27,609 nucleotides of DNA from positions 1 through 27,609 of the forward strand of contig CAYVXX010000026.1 in assembly GCA_964454305.1 (NCBI GenBank), read 5' to 3'. The position numbers were made by a program, and so were the translations under genes. Every line of letters begins with the position of its first letter. Position 1 is the stretch's first letter. The notes under the pieces were generated by a model. It did not search any database and had not been told where the DNA came from. It was given only the letters and a program-made list of their open reading frames with translations. Source of the DNA: JAUSPI01 sp964454305. GTDB taxonomy: Bacteria > Desulfobacterota > Syntrophia > Syntrophales > JADFWA01. Shown one piece after another: positions 1 through 7,612 of the stretch.

Positions 1-101
1 TTTATGTCGTGGGAGAGGGGAGCGGCTGGGCCGGGGGAATCATATCGAGCGGCGCGGACGGCATAAAAGCCGCTATTCATATAGCGGAGGCGGCACACTG
101 A
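1..101 (+). CDS. FAD-dependent dehydrogenase, C-terminal fragment
   Basis: This is the 3' end of a gene that begins before the window. Reading from base 3, the last 32 codons give a glycine-rich tail (VGEGSGWAGGIISSGADGIKA) followed by a short helix and a TGA at 99-101. That tail resembles the C-terminus of the COG2509 type of NAD/FAD-dependent dehydrogenase, where a GEGAGYAGGI-like segment closes over the flavin and precedes the last helix. Only the tail is visible, so the substrate cannot be judged. The next 134 bases hold no gene that I can see. Confidence 0.55.
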   Translation, partial: YVVGEGSGWAGGIISSGADGIKAAIHIAEAAH

Positions 102-235
102 AGGTCGGACCGGCGGAGTTAATAAGTGGCTGCCTCCCGTAGAAAAACCGTTTGCGAAAGACGCGACTCGAATCAAGCTTGTACCGGAGAATAGTTGTTA
201 AGGGTATGGGGTAAAAAATAATTTGATGAGTGTAG

Positions 236-811
236 CTACCATGGGATGCCGATCAGTTCCTGTGGTTTTGGATTCAACGTATGCTCATTGGCAAAATTAC
301 GAAAGGACAGATCAGTCGCGGGGTGTCCGAAATGAGAAAACCTCTCCTTTAACATCTCTATATACATTCTGACCGTGATCGAAAAACACAAACGGTTGGA
401 GAAATCGTACGACCTGGTATGCCTGCTAACATCAAAAATGACGTTCCTCAGGAACTGCTTTGAAACTGCATTTCTGTTCTCATCCAGAATAACTCCGTTC
501 ATACTGAGGGCCATCACTTTTATGTGAAAGTCTATTAATTCTCCTGTTTCCTTCCTGAAATCGGGATGATCATGAAGATATACTTTTTCTCCCAGCAAAG
601 GGGTGATCCGGGGAATATCGTCCATAGATTTCCTTTCAAACCACCGATCAAACAGCGGAAGAAGCGGGGCATATACCGCTTTAGTATACTCGCCGAAGCC
701 GGAAAGATCCAAGCCTACATAATAATGCCGATATTTCAGGTATCTTTCCTGAAGCTTATTCCGGCTGGCATTTTCAAAACCCACCACTGCGACTTGTTCA
801 AAGTCTGCCAA
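236..811 (-). CDS. Hypothetical protein, 191 aa
   Basis: I do not recognise this family. The product is soluble, with no signal peptide or membrane segment, and is rich in aromatic and charged residues. It has a conserved-looking start (DFEQVAVVGFENASRNKLQ) and many Arg, Phe and His residues. The composition is normal for a real protein and the frame is open for 191 codons. The start used here is a TTG with AAGGAG nine bases upstream; no ATG is available near it. The same AAG GAG also reads as Lys-Glu in a frame that stays open back to a stop at 860-862, so the true start is uncertain. The region just upstream in another frame (870-1052) may be a detached N-terminal part, in which case this gene is a broken remnant. 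Confidence 0.5.
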   Translation of the reverse strand: MADFEQVAVVGFENASRNKLQERYLKYRHYYVGLDLSGFGEYTKAVYAPLLPLFDRWFERKSMDDIPRITPLLGEKVYLHDHPDFRKETGELIDFHIKVMALSMNGVILDENRNAVSKQFLRNVIFDVSRHTRSYDFSNRLCFSITVRMYIEMLKERFSHFGHPATDLSFRNFANEHTLNPKPQELIGIPW

Positions 812-869
812 AGGGAAGAACTCCTTACGAAAAATTTTATCCGTGTCCGAAGGAACAAATCACCCGGAT

Positions 870-1052
870 TCAAGCCCCATTGGGATCTTCCCATGACCGA
901 TAGCTGCTTTTTTGGCACTGGCATGCCAAGTCGCACAACTCCTCATACTGAAAAAACCGGAGACAATTTTTCAGCACAAGGTCTTCAGATTGTTTCTTGA
1001 AACAATTTGGAATACGTATACATTGAATTGTTGTTGCAGCTATCGGTAACAT
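870..1052 (-). pseudogene. Possible detached N-terminal fragment of the 236-811 gene
   Basis: A 60-codon minus-strand frame starts at an ATG with AGGA close upstream (1052) and stops at 870, about 60 bases before the usable start of the next gene on the same strand. It ends in a plausible protein-like stretch (FFQYEELCDLACQCQKSSYR) and is in a different frame from 236-811. The third frame is open between the two stops, so at least two frame changes would be needed to join them. This is either a decayed gene or a chance frame. Bases 1053-1232 hold nothing I can assign. Confidence 0.22.
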
Positions 1053-1233
1053 TTCCTAATTGAGATCCATTAAAGCTGCACAGGCGATATCGAAAATCTG
1101 CTCCTTTCCAAGGACTACGCATTTGTGGAAACATGAGTGAAGAGAATCAGCAATCATCGCTTTTCTTCACGATGCTTGCTTTACACTATTCTCAGGTAAA
1201 TTTCAAGAAAAGTAGGAAAAAAATAGGGACAGC

Positions 1234-1334
1234 GCCCCTTTATCCCGCCTACAAAACGGGGCTTACGGGATGCGCTCCCGGTCCATGGCACCCGCCAGGT
1301 GAAGGCAACATAATCCGAGAGGGGCAGGGATTAT
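1234..1334 (+). promoter_or_regulatory. Structured leader with possible H-type pseudoknot and start-codon hairpin
   Basis: Three perfect complementary pairs lie in order. GCCCC (1234-1238) pairs with GGGGC (1258-1262). ATCCCG (1242-1247) pairs with CGGGAT (1266-1271). The first two pairs interleave, giving H-type pseudoknot topology with loops of 3, 10 and 3 nt. Further on, ATAATCC (1310-1316) pairs with GGATTAT (1328-1334), placing the purine-rich GAGAGGGGCAG in an 11-nt loop and the first bases of the ATG at 1333 in the stem. That arrangement could control translation of the small gene at 1333. It matches no riboswitch class I know. The start of the block (AAATAGGGACAGCGCCCC) also looks like transposon-associated repetitive palindromes, so it may be a REP-like remnant. 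Confidence 0.35.
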
Positions 1335-1461
1335 GAAAAGGAAGAATATATTTTTTCTGGCAATTGCCTGCATTATCCTTATAATAATTTATTCGGGCAT
1401 CAGGATTCTGAAAACTCAAATTGGTGATTCCGATTATTCGATGAAGAGGATTTCCGGGTAA
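1333..1461 (+). CDS. Small single-pass membrane peptide, 42 aa
   Basis: The ATG at 1333 follows a purine-rich stretch and opens a 42-codon frame: a basic start (MKRKN), a hydrophobic helix at residues 6-20 dominated by Ile, Leu and Phe, then a polar tail containing DSDYS. This is the positive-inside layout of a type II-like single-span peptide, and it also fits an uncleaved signal sequence. The stop is 48 bases before the DUF6765 gene on the same strand, so the two may be co-transcribed. The start codon lies in the 3' arm of a predicted hairpin. I know of no matching family. Confidence 0.4.
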   Translation: MKRKNIFFLAIACIILIIIYSGIRILKTQIGDSDYSMKRISG

Positions 1462-1509
1462 TGAGTCTTATGTTGTTCGGGTAGTAGAAAAGGGAAGGGG
1501 GATTATTTC

Positions 1510-2529
1510 ATGGATACCGAATTTCATTACTACATTACGGGGGTTATTGCTCATGCCGCCGGATTTAAAGAAGAGGAAGCAAAGACTATTGCCACCGCTT
1601 CCGAGTTTGTCGATGAGAATGACGTCAAGTTTACTATCAAAGATAGATCGTCCGGGGAGTCTTACGAAGCGTATATCTCGCAGACCATGAACATTTTGAA
1701 GCCGAAACGGAAACTGATGCGGATCTATCCTGTTTTCCATTTCCTTCCCGGTGATCCGGGAGACAAAAACGCCTACAGGAGGGATGGAAAGATGCACCTC
1801 CTTAACACAACCCCGAACAATGAGATTGCAAATAACCTTATGGATGAAGCCTTTAAATCGACGGAGGATATGCGCCTTCATCGTATCGGGATTGCCAGTC
1901 ACGCGTACGCGGACACGTGGGCGCACCAGAACTTCGTCGGGTGGTATGACTACTTCAACAATATAGGCCTCGATCCAAAACCGGATATTGGTCATGCCGA
2001 CGCGGAACACCATCCCGACTGGGTCGCCCACCGCTGGCAGGATGAACGTCTCGTACACGGCGATATCGATAACACGGAGCGTTTTCTCGGAGCAAGCGAA
2101 AATCTTTATAAGAAATATCAGCATCACAACACGGAAATTTTGAAACGAGAAGTTAATGCTCAATGGCCGGAGCTGAATGAGTGGTTTATTGAAATATTTG
2201 GGAGATCTTATTCAGGGCCGGCCGACGTCGGGGGAGGGGACCGTATCGAAGTTTACAAGGAAAAGGCCCCCTGGCTCGGAGAGTTTGACGAAGATATATG
2301 GTTTGATGAGGCCGTTGAAACCAAAATCAGGGGTCTTAAAGATTCAAAGAAGGGTCTTGCCTCAACGTTTTATTTGATGAAGGATAAGTATTTCTGGCGG
2401 GAGGATGTGGCTACGGAGAAGACGGACTGGTTTCGTTTTCAGGAGGCCGTAAAGGCGCATCAGGGTCTTGCAATGGGATATTTAAAACCAACGTTTGACA
2501 AGATGGATATCGATCTCCATCAGCATTAA
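1510..2529 (+). CDS. DUF6765 family protein
   Basis: The 339-aa product has the layout of DUF6765: a start MDxxFHYY, an early 'EEAKTIATASEFVDEN' helix, and a His/Asp-rich centre. Visible candidate metal ligands are His6, His131, Asp135 and His139 (HxxxDxxxH within SHAYADTWAHQ), then His162, Asp164, His167 and His168. The spacing and the Trp-His pairing recall the all-helical zinc-dependent phospholipase C/S1-P1 nuclease fold, so a metal-dependent hydrolase is a reasonable inference, but no function is established for the family as far as I know. There is no signal peptide. The ATG at 1510 has AAGGGGG upstream at suitable spacing. It lies 48 bases after the small membrane peptide and upstream of two exported hydrolases. 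Confidence 0.75.
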   Translation: MDTEFHYYITGVIAHAAGFKEEEAKTIATASEFVDENDVKFTIKDRSSGESYEAYISQTMNILKPKRKLMRIYPVFHFLPGDPGDKNAYRRDGKMHLLNTTPNNEIANNLMDEAFKSTEDMRLHRIGIASHAYADTWAHQNFVGWYDYFNNIGLDPKPDIGHADAEHHPDWVAHRWQDERLVHGDIDNTERFLGASENLYKKYQHHNTEILKREVNAQWPELNEWFIEIFGRSYSGPADVGGGDRIEVYKEKAPWLGEFDEDIWFDEAVETKIRGLKDSKKGLASTFYLMKDKYFWREDVATEKTDWFRFQEAVKAHQGLAMGYLKPTFDKMDIDLHQH

Positions 2530-2565
2530 AAAATAACCGGGGCAGTCCAGGAATCTTATATAATC

Positions 2566-2673
2566 ATGGCGAAAGAAAAAATCACACGACGGCAAAAGGA
2601 CGTATCCCGTCTGCTGAGAGAAAAGAAGAAGCTTGAAAAGGACAGGTTCAAAAAGGGCAAAAAGGGAAAGTAA
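2566..2673 (+). CDS. Very basic 35-aa peptide (tentative)
   Basis: A 35-codon frame starts 36 bases after the DUF6765 gene and encodes a lysine- and arginine-rich helix with no hydrophobic core; about half the residues are Lys or Arg and the end is KKGKKGK. No strong ribosome-binding site precedes it (AGGAA lies about 15 bases upstream). Such peptides can be nucleic-acid-binding, but the frame may be chance. I do not recognise it. Confidence 0.3.
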   Translation: MAKEKITRRQKDVSRLLREKKKLEKDRFKKGKKGK

Positions 2674-2735
2674 AACGTCAACCCTTCGTCAAACTTAAAA
2701 GAAAACGCCACTTATGCCGATCGCGCCTTTATTCA

Positions 2736-2773
2736 GAGAGCGTGATGTATTTGCTGGTTAACGGCACGCTCTC
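2736..2773. repeat. Perfect 9-bp inverted repeat in the leader of the Ntn hydrolase gene
   Basis: GAGAGCGTG (2736-2744) and CACGCTCTC (2765-2773) are perfect complements around a 20-nt spacer and lie 42 bases before the ATG at 2815. No T-tract follows, so it does not look like a terminator. It could be an operator or a 5' UTR hairpin for the two hydrolase genes. Confidence 0.45.
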
Positions 2774-2814
2774 CCTTGATCAGGGCAAACTCACCGGAAA
2801 AAGGAGGTAATAAA

Positions 2815-3906
2815 ATGTTCAAGAGAATCGTGGTTTCAGTGACCGTCATTTCCTGTCTGGCACTCTTTAGCACGGCTTCTGCCTGCACCGATTTCCAGGT
2901 AAAAGCGAAGGATGGAAGCGTCATTATTGGTCGCTCCATGGAATTTGCAATGGGAATGGATTCCGAAATAGTTGTCTTCCCCCGGATGGAAAAAATGGTC
3001 AGCATGATGCCTGACCAAAAGAAGGGTATCAGTTGGAAACCGAAATACGGTTATCTGGGCATTAATGCTCTTGGCGAGAAGCTGGCGTTCCTTGACGGGT
3101 TGAACGAAGCCGGGCTATCAGTAGAATTCCTTTGGTTTACCGAGAGCAAATATCAGGATGCTAAAAACGACAATTGGCTTTCGATAGGTGATCTGAGTCA
3201 CTGGTTACTGGGTAATTTCGCCACGGTTGACGAAGTAAAGAAAGCACTTCCCCGCGTGACGGTGGTCGGCGTCTATGTGCCGCAATTAGGTATGGTACCT
3301 GGTTTACACGCCGCGGTGCACGATGCCCGAGGCAATAACATCGTGGTTGAGTTCATTAACGGGGAAACAAAGATATACGACAATCCGATCGGAGTGATGA
3401 CCAACAAACCAACTTTTGACTGGCAGCTCACCAATTTGCGCAATTATGTAAATCTTGACCCGTATGATAAAGAAGGAAAAACGATCGCCGGGGTGAAGAT
3501 TAATCCGGCGGGCAGCGGCACCGGCTGGCTGGGAATGCCCGGCGATTGGAGCCCGCCTTCGCGCTTTGTTCGCACGGTCATGATGGTCGACTCGGCTGAT
3601 CCTGTCAATAATGCCGCCGAGGCGGTCAATCTCGCGGAACATATTCTCAATGCGGTAGATATTCCAATGGGTGTAATAAAAACCAGGCACATCGAAAATA
3701 AAGGTATGACCGATTACACGCAATGGATTGTGATCAAGGATCTGACGAACAAGGTTTTGTATTTCCGCTCCTATCAGGATCTTACACTGAAAAAAGTAGA
3801 TATGAAGAAACTTAATTTTAACCGCGGCGCGGAAATTAAAACGATCCGTATCGAATCCGGAATTCGGACGATTCTGGATATGACGGAGAAATTAAGAGGT
3901 CATTAA
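2815..3906 (+). CDS. Exported choloylglycine hydrolase / penicillin V acylase family protein
   Basis: This linear-amide C-N hydrolase of the Ntn superfamily cleaves amide bonds of N-acyl substrates such as conjugated bile salts, penicillin V or N-acyl homoserine lactones. The ATG at 2815 follows AAAGGAGG; an upstream in-frame ATG (2776) lacks such a site and would spoil the signal peptide. Residues 1-23 are a signal peptide (MFKR, hydrophobic core, STASA), and cleavage would expose Cys24 as the N-terminal nucleophile. Other family residues are visible: Arg40 in GRSMEF, Asn197 in the diagnostic TNKPTFDWQLTNLRNY segment, and Arg253 in SRFVR. The position equal to the bile-salt hydrolase Asp21 is Glu43. 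Length (363 aa) fits Gram-negative members. It is two bases from the next gene. The substrate is unknown; bile salts are unlikely for an environmental anaerobe. Confidence 0.9.
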   Translation: MFKRIVVSVTVISCLALFSTASACTDFQVKAKDGSVIIGRSMEFAMGMDSEIVVFPRMEKMVSMMPDQKKGISWKPKYGYLGINALGEKLAFLDGLNEAGLSVEFLWFTESKYQDAKNDNWLSIGDLSHWLLGNFATVDEVKKALPRVTVVGVYVPQLGMVPGLHAAVHDARGNNIVVEFINGETKIYDNPIGVMTNKPTFDWQLTNLRNYVNLDPYDKEGKTIAGVKINPAGSGTGWLGMPGDWSPPSRFVRTVMMVDSADPVNNAAEAVNLAEHILNAVDIPMGVIKTRHIENKGMTDYTQWIVIKDLTNKVLYFRSYQDLTLKKVDMKKLNFNRGAEIKTIRIESGIRTILDMTEKLRGH

Positions 3907-3908
3907 CG

Positions 3909-5186
3909 ATGAAGAATAATCGGCAAATTACTGTGCTGGTTTCTTTTATTCTATTCTGCGGGGGAGTTTTTCTTCTCTGGTCTGGTTGTGGCAATGCTGC
4001 CGGCAACAAAGAAATGAATTGGCAGTTAACATCATCCGACACCTTTACGGAGAACCTTGTCGAAACCTTATGGACTGCGGAGTTAGCGCCGAAAAGCAGG
4101 TATGATACTGTTGGCGTGCGCCGTTTAGCCCTGAAAGACAGGACAACATATAAAGGTGTACTCGTGCATCTTCCGGGATCTTCTTCAAACGGAAATTTCT
4201 ACACTACTTCTGAAAATTACGATTTTAGAATTTATCTGGCCAACCGCGGCTATGATGTCTATACCGTTGAATACCGCACCAGTTTTATCCCTAAAACTGA
4301 AACCGATTATTCCTGCATGGCAACATATAAGACAAGTGTGACACTTGCTGATCTCCAAAAGATTATCGAATTTGTAAAACAAAAAACAGGGAAACAAAGA
4401 ATATTTTTGTCCGGTCACAGTACCGGTGCACGATATGTTTATCTCTATGCCTGCGTTAGAAGCTCTGAGGATCTCGCCGGGATAATCCCTATGGACGGAT
4501 CACCATGGGAAATGAATGGACGCCCTTCTTCTGAATCAACTATGGATATCAATTCAGGTTACGCAGCGCTGGATTCAGGAGATACTGAGATAAACAGGAA
4601 ACTTTTCAAAAGCTGGGGAGTAGAGCCTGACACTGGATATTACAATGTTCTTATAATAAATTGGAAACCTGAAATGGGAAAAGCAATGCGATCCTACTTT
4701 TCGCCCTTACCCTATGGTCCGCAATACGGTCCGTTTGCAGGTTTCCCGACAGTTTCAGATTATATTGCCGACCAGCTTCAAAATATCTGGGGAGATGCGC
4801 AGTTAACCAATATCAAAAATGGATATGCCAAGGTTGATGTCATGATGAACATGATGTCTAAGGTGGGCGTTCCCTGGCCATTAGTTGATTATCTGGAAGA
4901 CGCCTATCTAGGCAACTGGAAAGGAAATCCACCGGCAGCCGAATTGAAATTTGTAAAAAATATTGGAAAAGTAAACACTCCCATTCTGGTATTCGCTTCA
5001 GAAATGTGGACAACAGCAGTTGGTTATGAATACCACTGGAAACGTGAAGGATATGAAATGATCAAAAGTACTGACCGGCAATATATTTTGCTCAAGGGTT
5101 TCGGTCATATGGATATTCTCGCCGGCGAGAAAGCCAGAGATGAAGTCTTTGTCCCGCTCTATAACTGGCTGCAAGCTCATAAATAA
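3909..5186 (+). CDS. Exported alpha/beta hydrolase, probable lipoprotein
   Basis: The 425-aa product has an N-terminal hydrophobic segment (residues 7-25) ending in LLWSGCG, close to a lipobox with Cys27, so it is exported and possibly lipid-anchored; Trp at -3 makes the lipobox imperfect. The hydrolase core has a nucleophile elbow GHSTG (169-173, Ser171), a strand ending FASE (Glu365 at the usual acid position) and GFGHMD with His400. A long lid lies at roughly 205-345. Esterase, lipase or amidase activity are all possible. The ATG is two bases after the stop of the choloylglycine hydrolase gene, so the two are almost certainly co-transcribed and probably act on related substrates outside the inner membrane. 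Confidence 0.8.
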   Translation: MKNNRQITVLVSFILFCGGVFLLWSGCGNAAGNKEMNWQLTSSDTFTENLVETLWTAELAPKSRYDTVGVRRLALKDRTTYKGVLVHLPGSSSNGNFYTTSENYDFRIYLANRGYDVYTVEYRTSFIPKTETDYSCMATYKTSVTLADLQKIIEFVKQKTGKQRIFLSGHSTGARYVYLYACVRSSEDLAGIIPMDGSPWEMNGRPSSESTMDINSGYAALDSGDTEINRKLFKSWGVEPDTGYYNVLIINWKPEMGKAMRSYFSPLPYGPQYGPFAGFPTVSDYIADQLQNIWGDAQLTNIKNGYAKVDVMMNMMSKVGVPWPLVDYLEDAYLGNWKGNPPAAELKFVKNIGKVNTPILVFASEMWTTAVGYEYHWKREGYEMIKSTDRQYILLKGFGHMDILAGEKARDEVFVPLYNWLQAHK

Positions 5187-5292
5187 TGAGTATCGTCCAC
5201 GGATATGAAACGAACGCGAAATGGCATATATTCAGATTTCAGGTTTAACCTTGAGGAAATAGGGCAAAAAGAGAAAGTAAAAGCCATTTATA

Positions 5293-6603
5293 TCAGCCGT
5301 CTTGATGAAGTGTGCTTCCTGGCACTTCCGGCCGGTCTGCAATCAGTGCAGCAGCTGAACAACTTGAGTGAACCGTGATCACCGTGCGCATGGGCTCAAC
5401 GATGGGGTCGATTGCTATGAAGAGGATGAGTACCGCCTCCAGGGGCAGGTTAAGGGGGTCAAGCACAATGGTCATCATGGAGAGTATGACAATACTAGTG
5501 GCTCCGGATGTTGCCATACCTGCTAAAATAGTACAGATAAGGGCTATCATAATTCCTGACAGTCCCAGGGAAGCGCTATATAATTGGGCAATAAATATGA
5601 TAGCGATCGCAAAATAGAGAACGTTTCCGTAACGACAAATGGTGAGACCCAGCGGCACCAGCAGATTCGTCGACGTCTGGTCGAAGTTGAGTTTTTCGCG
5701 CATTGCATCCATCGCGGACGGGAGCGTAGCAAAGCCGTTGCGAGTTCCAAAAGCAAGAATGACCGGTTCTTTCAGAGCGGACAGTACATGCGCGAAGGAT
5801 GATCCTGATTGCTTCCAGATGATGACGGTATTTATAATGAGTACGAGTATAGCGCAGATGTGGAATACAACGATAAATTTTATCATGGAAAGCAGAATTT
5901 TCATTCCGATTCGTGAAATAAGATCGGCCATAAGGCAGAACAGGCCAAACGGAAGTGCATATATTATCCATCGAATGATTTTTGAGAAAACCTTGAATAC
6001 GGCGTCCAGCAGAACAAGTAAGTCATCGGAAGCTTTCACATGTACCAAACCGATGGCACACCCAAGGATTATGGCAAAAAGGAGAACCTGTAGATTTCTG
6101 TCATTCGTGAGAGAATAGAAAATGTTAGCCGGAACGACGCTCGCAAAGAATTTCAGCAACTCCGGTAGCTGTTCGGATGGGTCGTTGGGCTGGTAAAAAA
6201 AGATTTCCAGATCGGGCGTCAGAGGAGAATCGTTAATGATCTCTCCCAAAATATCCTCATTGATCCCTACTCCGGGTCTGCCCACGACGCCGGAGGTAAG
6301 GCCAAGAGCGCAGGTGATTACAAGTGTGAACGAAAATACTATGAGCATCCGTTTCAAGTATTTTTGTGCTCTATGGGATCTTAACAATCCCCCGAGGCTG
6401 TACGAAACCGCTGAAACAAGAATGGGGAAGACACACATTTTCAGCAACGAGACATACATGTTTCCGAAAGGAGCGAGATTTACGGCGAGTCTCTTGTAAC
6501 CGGCACCGATATACATACCCAGGATCATTGAAACAATAACGACCCAGGGATTAAGAAGCAGATTCCATGAGAGCAATCGGTTAGGGTTTTTTTCTTTTGA
6601 CAT
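5293..6603 (-). CDS. Divergent DAACS/SDF-family carrier
   Basis: The 436-aa membrane protein has the SDF fold of glutamate and C4-dicarboxylate symporters. It has about eight hydrophobic segments, an HP1 loop at 283-299 (GTRNGFATLP), and an HP2 loop at 361-370 (AGMATSGATS). Arg288 matches GltPh Arg276 and Arg406 matches Arg397. The sodium-site motif NMDGT of TM7 is instead CRYGN (323-327). In TM8, GltPh D390, D394, N401 and D405 correspond to Asp399, Glu403, Thr410 and Ser414. The serine-rich RSSS of HP1 is RNGF. Canonical sodium coupling is therefore doubtful. Its start overlaps the end of the binding-protein gene by 23 bases and lacks its own good ribosome site, so translation is probably coupled. 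It may be a proton- or uncoupled carrier fed by that binding protein. Confidence 0.88.
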   Translation of the reverse strand: MSKEKNPNRLLSWNLLLNPWVVIVSMILGMYIGAGYKRLAVNLAPFGNMYVSLLKMCVFPILVSAVSYSLGGLLRSHRAQKYLKRMLIVFSFTLVITCALGLTSGVVGRPGVGINEDILGEIINDSPLTPDLEIFFYQPNDPSEQLPELLKFFASVVPANIFYSLTNDRNLQVLLFAIILGCAIGLVHVKASDDLLVLLDAVFKVFSKIIRWIIYALPFGLFCLMADLISRIGMKILLSMIKFIVVFHICAILVLIINTVIIWKQSGSSFAHVLSALKEPVILAFGTRNGFATLPSAMDAMREKLNFDQTSTNLLVPLGLTICRYGNVLYFAIAIIFIAQLYSASLGLSGIMIALICTILAGMATSGATSIVILSMMTIVLDPLNLPLEAVLILFIAIDPIVEPMRTVITVHSSCSAAALIADRPEVPGSTLHQDG

Positions 6604-7435
6604 TGGCTTTGGTCGTTTTATCTATTTCCGGATATTTGTTCAGGAGTTTGTCGGCATTCAGATTGAAATCCATCAGTTCCAGGTATTCATTCAACCAGTA
6701 CAAAAAAAGGATATTGTCCCGGGATACGGCCATGGCAATCGGGTCCTTCGTATCTTTAAAAATAACGGTTTGAACGTCTAAACTGATGCCGGGGTCTGAA
6801 CGAATGATTTTTTTTATCTCCACCTCGTCGCGAAAAGCTGCGAGGATATCTCCTTTTTCAAGGGCTGATATGACATCCTCCCATGTGCTGAATTCCTTGA
6901 TCGTCGCTTTTGGAAACATTCTTCGAGCAAAGTCTTCATATGAGGTGGAGGCAACAACCCCGATATCTCCCCTCATATTTACAATAAATTCGACGGGGTC
7001 TTCGTCATCGCTTATCCGGGTTAACTTGAGACGGTCAACGAGGAGTCCTTGTCTCAGAATAATGTAAGGGTCAGTAAAAAGAACTTTTTCCGAACGTTTC
7101 AGGGTCTTGCTGAGCTTGGAGATCGCCACGTCGGCCTCTTTACGGACAACCATTGCAATCACTTCATCGAAGGTTTTCGCCTTTCTTTTAAATTCGACGT
7201 CTACACCGAGTTCGCGTGCAATATCCTTTCCCAGTCTGACATCAAGACCGTAAAGCTCACCGTCTTTCCCCTCCATAAAGAATGGGGGATGATCTTTATT
7301 CAACATGGCAACGACGAGCGTTCCCCTCTCCTTAATCCCTCGAATATCGGGGTGCCACTCCTGGGATGAAACAAACGAGGCGGTGAGGATGATTAACAGG
7401 ACACTACGAAACAAGATACTCACAATTGTGGGCAT
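6581..7435 (-). CDS. Family 3 periplasmic solute-binding protein
   Basis: The 284-aa product belongs to SBP_bac_3, the amino-acid-type binding proteins. The ATG at 7435 gives a clean signal peptide (residues 1-24, ending ASFVSSQ); a TTG at 7480 would add an implausible extension. Visible family features are GLDVRLGKDIARELG (63-77), KADV-type 'EADVAISKLSKTLKRSEKV' with Arg114 at the carboxylate-binding position, TDPY (121-124), and Asp203 in AAFRDEVE, where many family members bind the alpha-amino group. This favours an amino acid or related carboxylate as ligand. No ABC permease or ATPase gene is nearby. The gene overlaps a DAACS carrier instead. The end is lysine-rich. Confidence 0.85.
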   Translation of the reverse strand: MPTIVSILFRSVLLIILTASFVSSQEWHPDIRGIKERGTLVVAMLNKDHPPFFMEGKDGELYGLDVRLGKDIARELGVDVEFKRKAKTFDEVIAMVVRKEADVAISKLSKTLKRSEKVLFTDPYIILRQGLLVDRLKLTRISDDEDPVEFIVNMRGDIGVVASTSYEDFARRMFPKATIKEFSTWEDVISALEKGDILAAFRDEVEIKKIIRSDPGISLDVQTVIFKDTKDPIAMAVSRDNILFLYWLNEYLELMDFNLNADKLLNKYPEIDKTTKANVKRKKP

Positions 7436-7612
7436 ACTCTCACACCTTTGTGGAAAACAAAAAGGGTTGGAAAAAGACAAGCAAGTTCTTTAAGATACCG
7501 CCAAAGATTGGCTGAGCAAGGTTTTTTGTAACCGTAATGAGCTAAAATTGCAAGGGATAGATTACCATTCTACTGTTCAGAGGCAAAAAAAATGAATTAC
7601 CGAAAAAAACGC

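Noticed and set aside
129..142. GCTGCCTCCCGTAG, identical to part of a conserved 16S rRNA site
   Set aside because: Flanking bases do not match rRNA on either side, so it is a 14-base coincidence.
150..180. CTCGAATC resembling a tRNA T-loop
   Set aside because: No flanking T-stem, acceptor stem or anticodon arm at the right distance.
1311..1335. TCCGAGAG resembling part of the ykkC/guanidine-I riboswitch
   Set aside because: The other conserved blocks of that class are absent.
1133..1336. 67-codon plus-strand frame across the structured leader
   Set aside because: Low-complexity, proline/glycine-rich translation; it runs through the predicted hairpins and has no ribosome site.
1468..2163. 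Long minus-strand frame opposite the DUF6765 gene
   Set aside because: The sense-strand product is a recognised family with a good ribosome site; the antisense frame is a shadow.
5205..5378. 57-codon plus-strand frame at the convergent end of the SDF gene
   Set aside because: Mostly antisense to the carrier's conserved 3' end and without a ribosome site; only its first half lies in free sequence.
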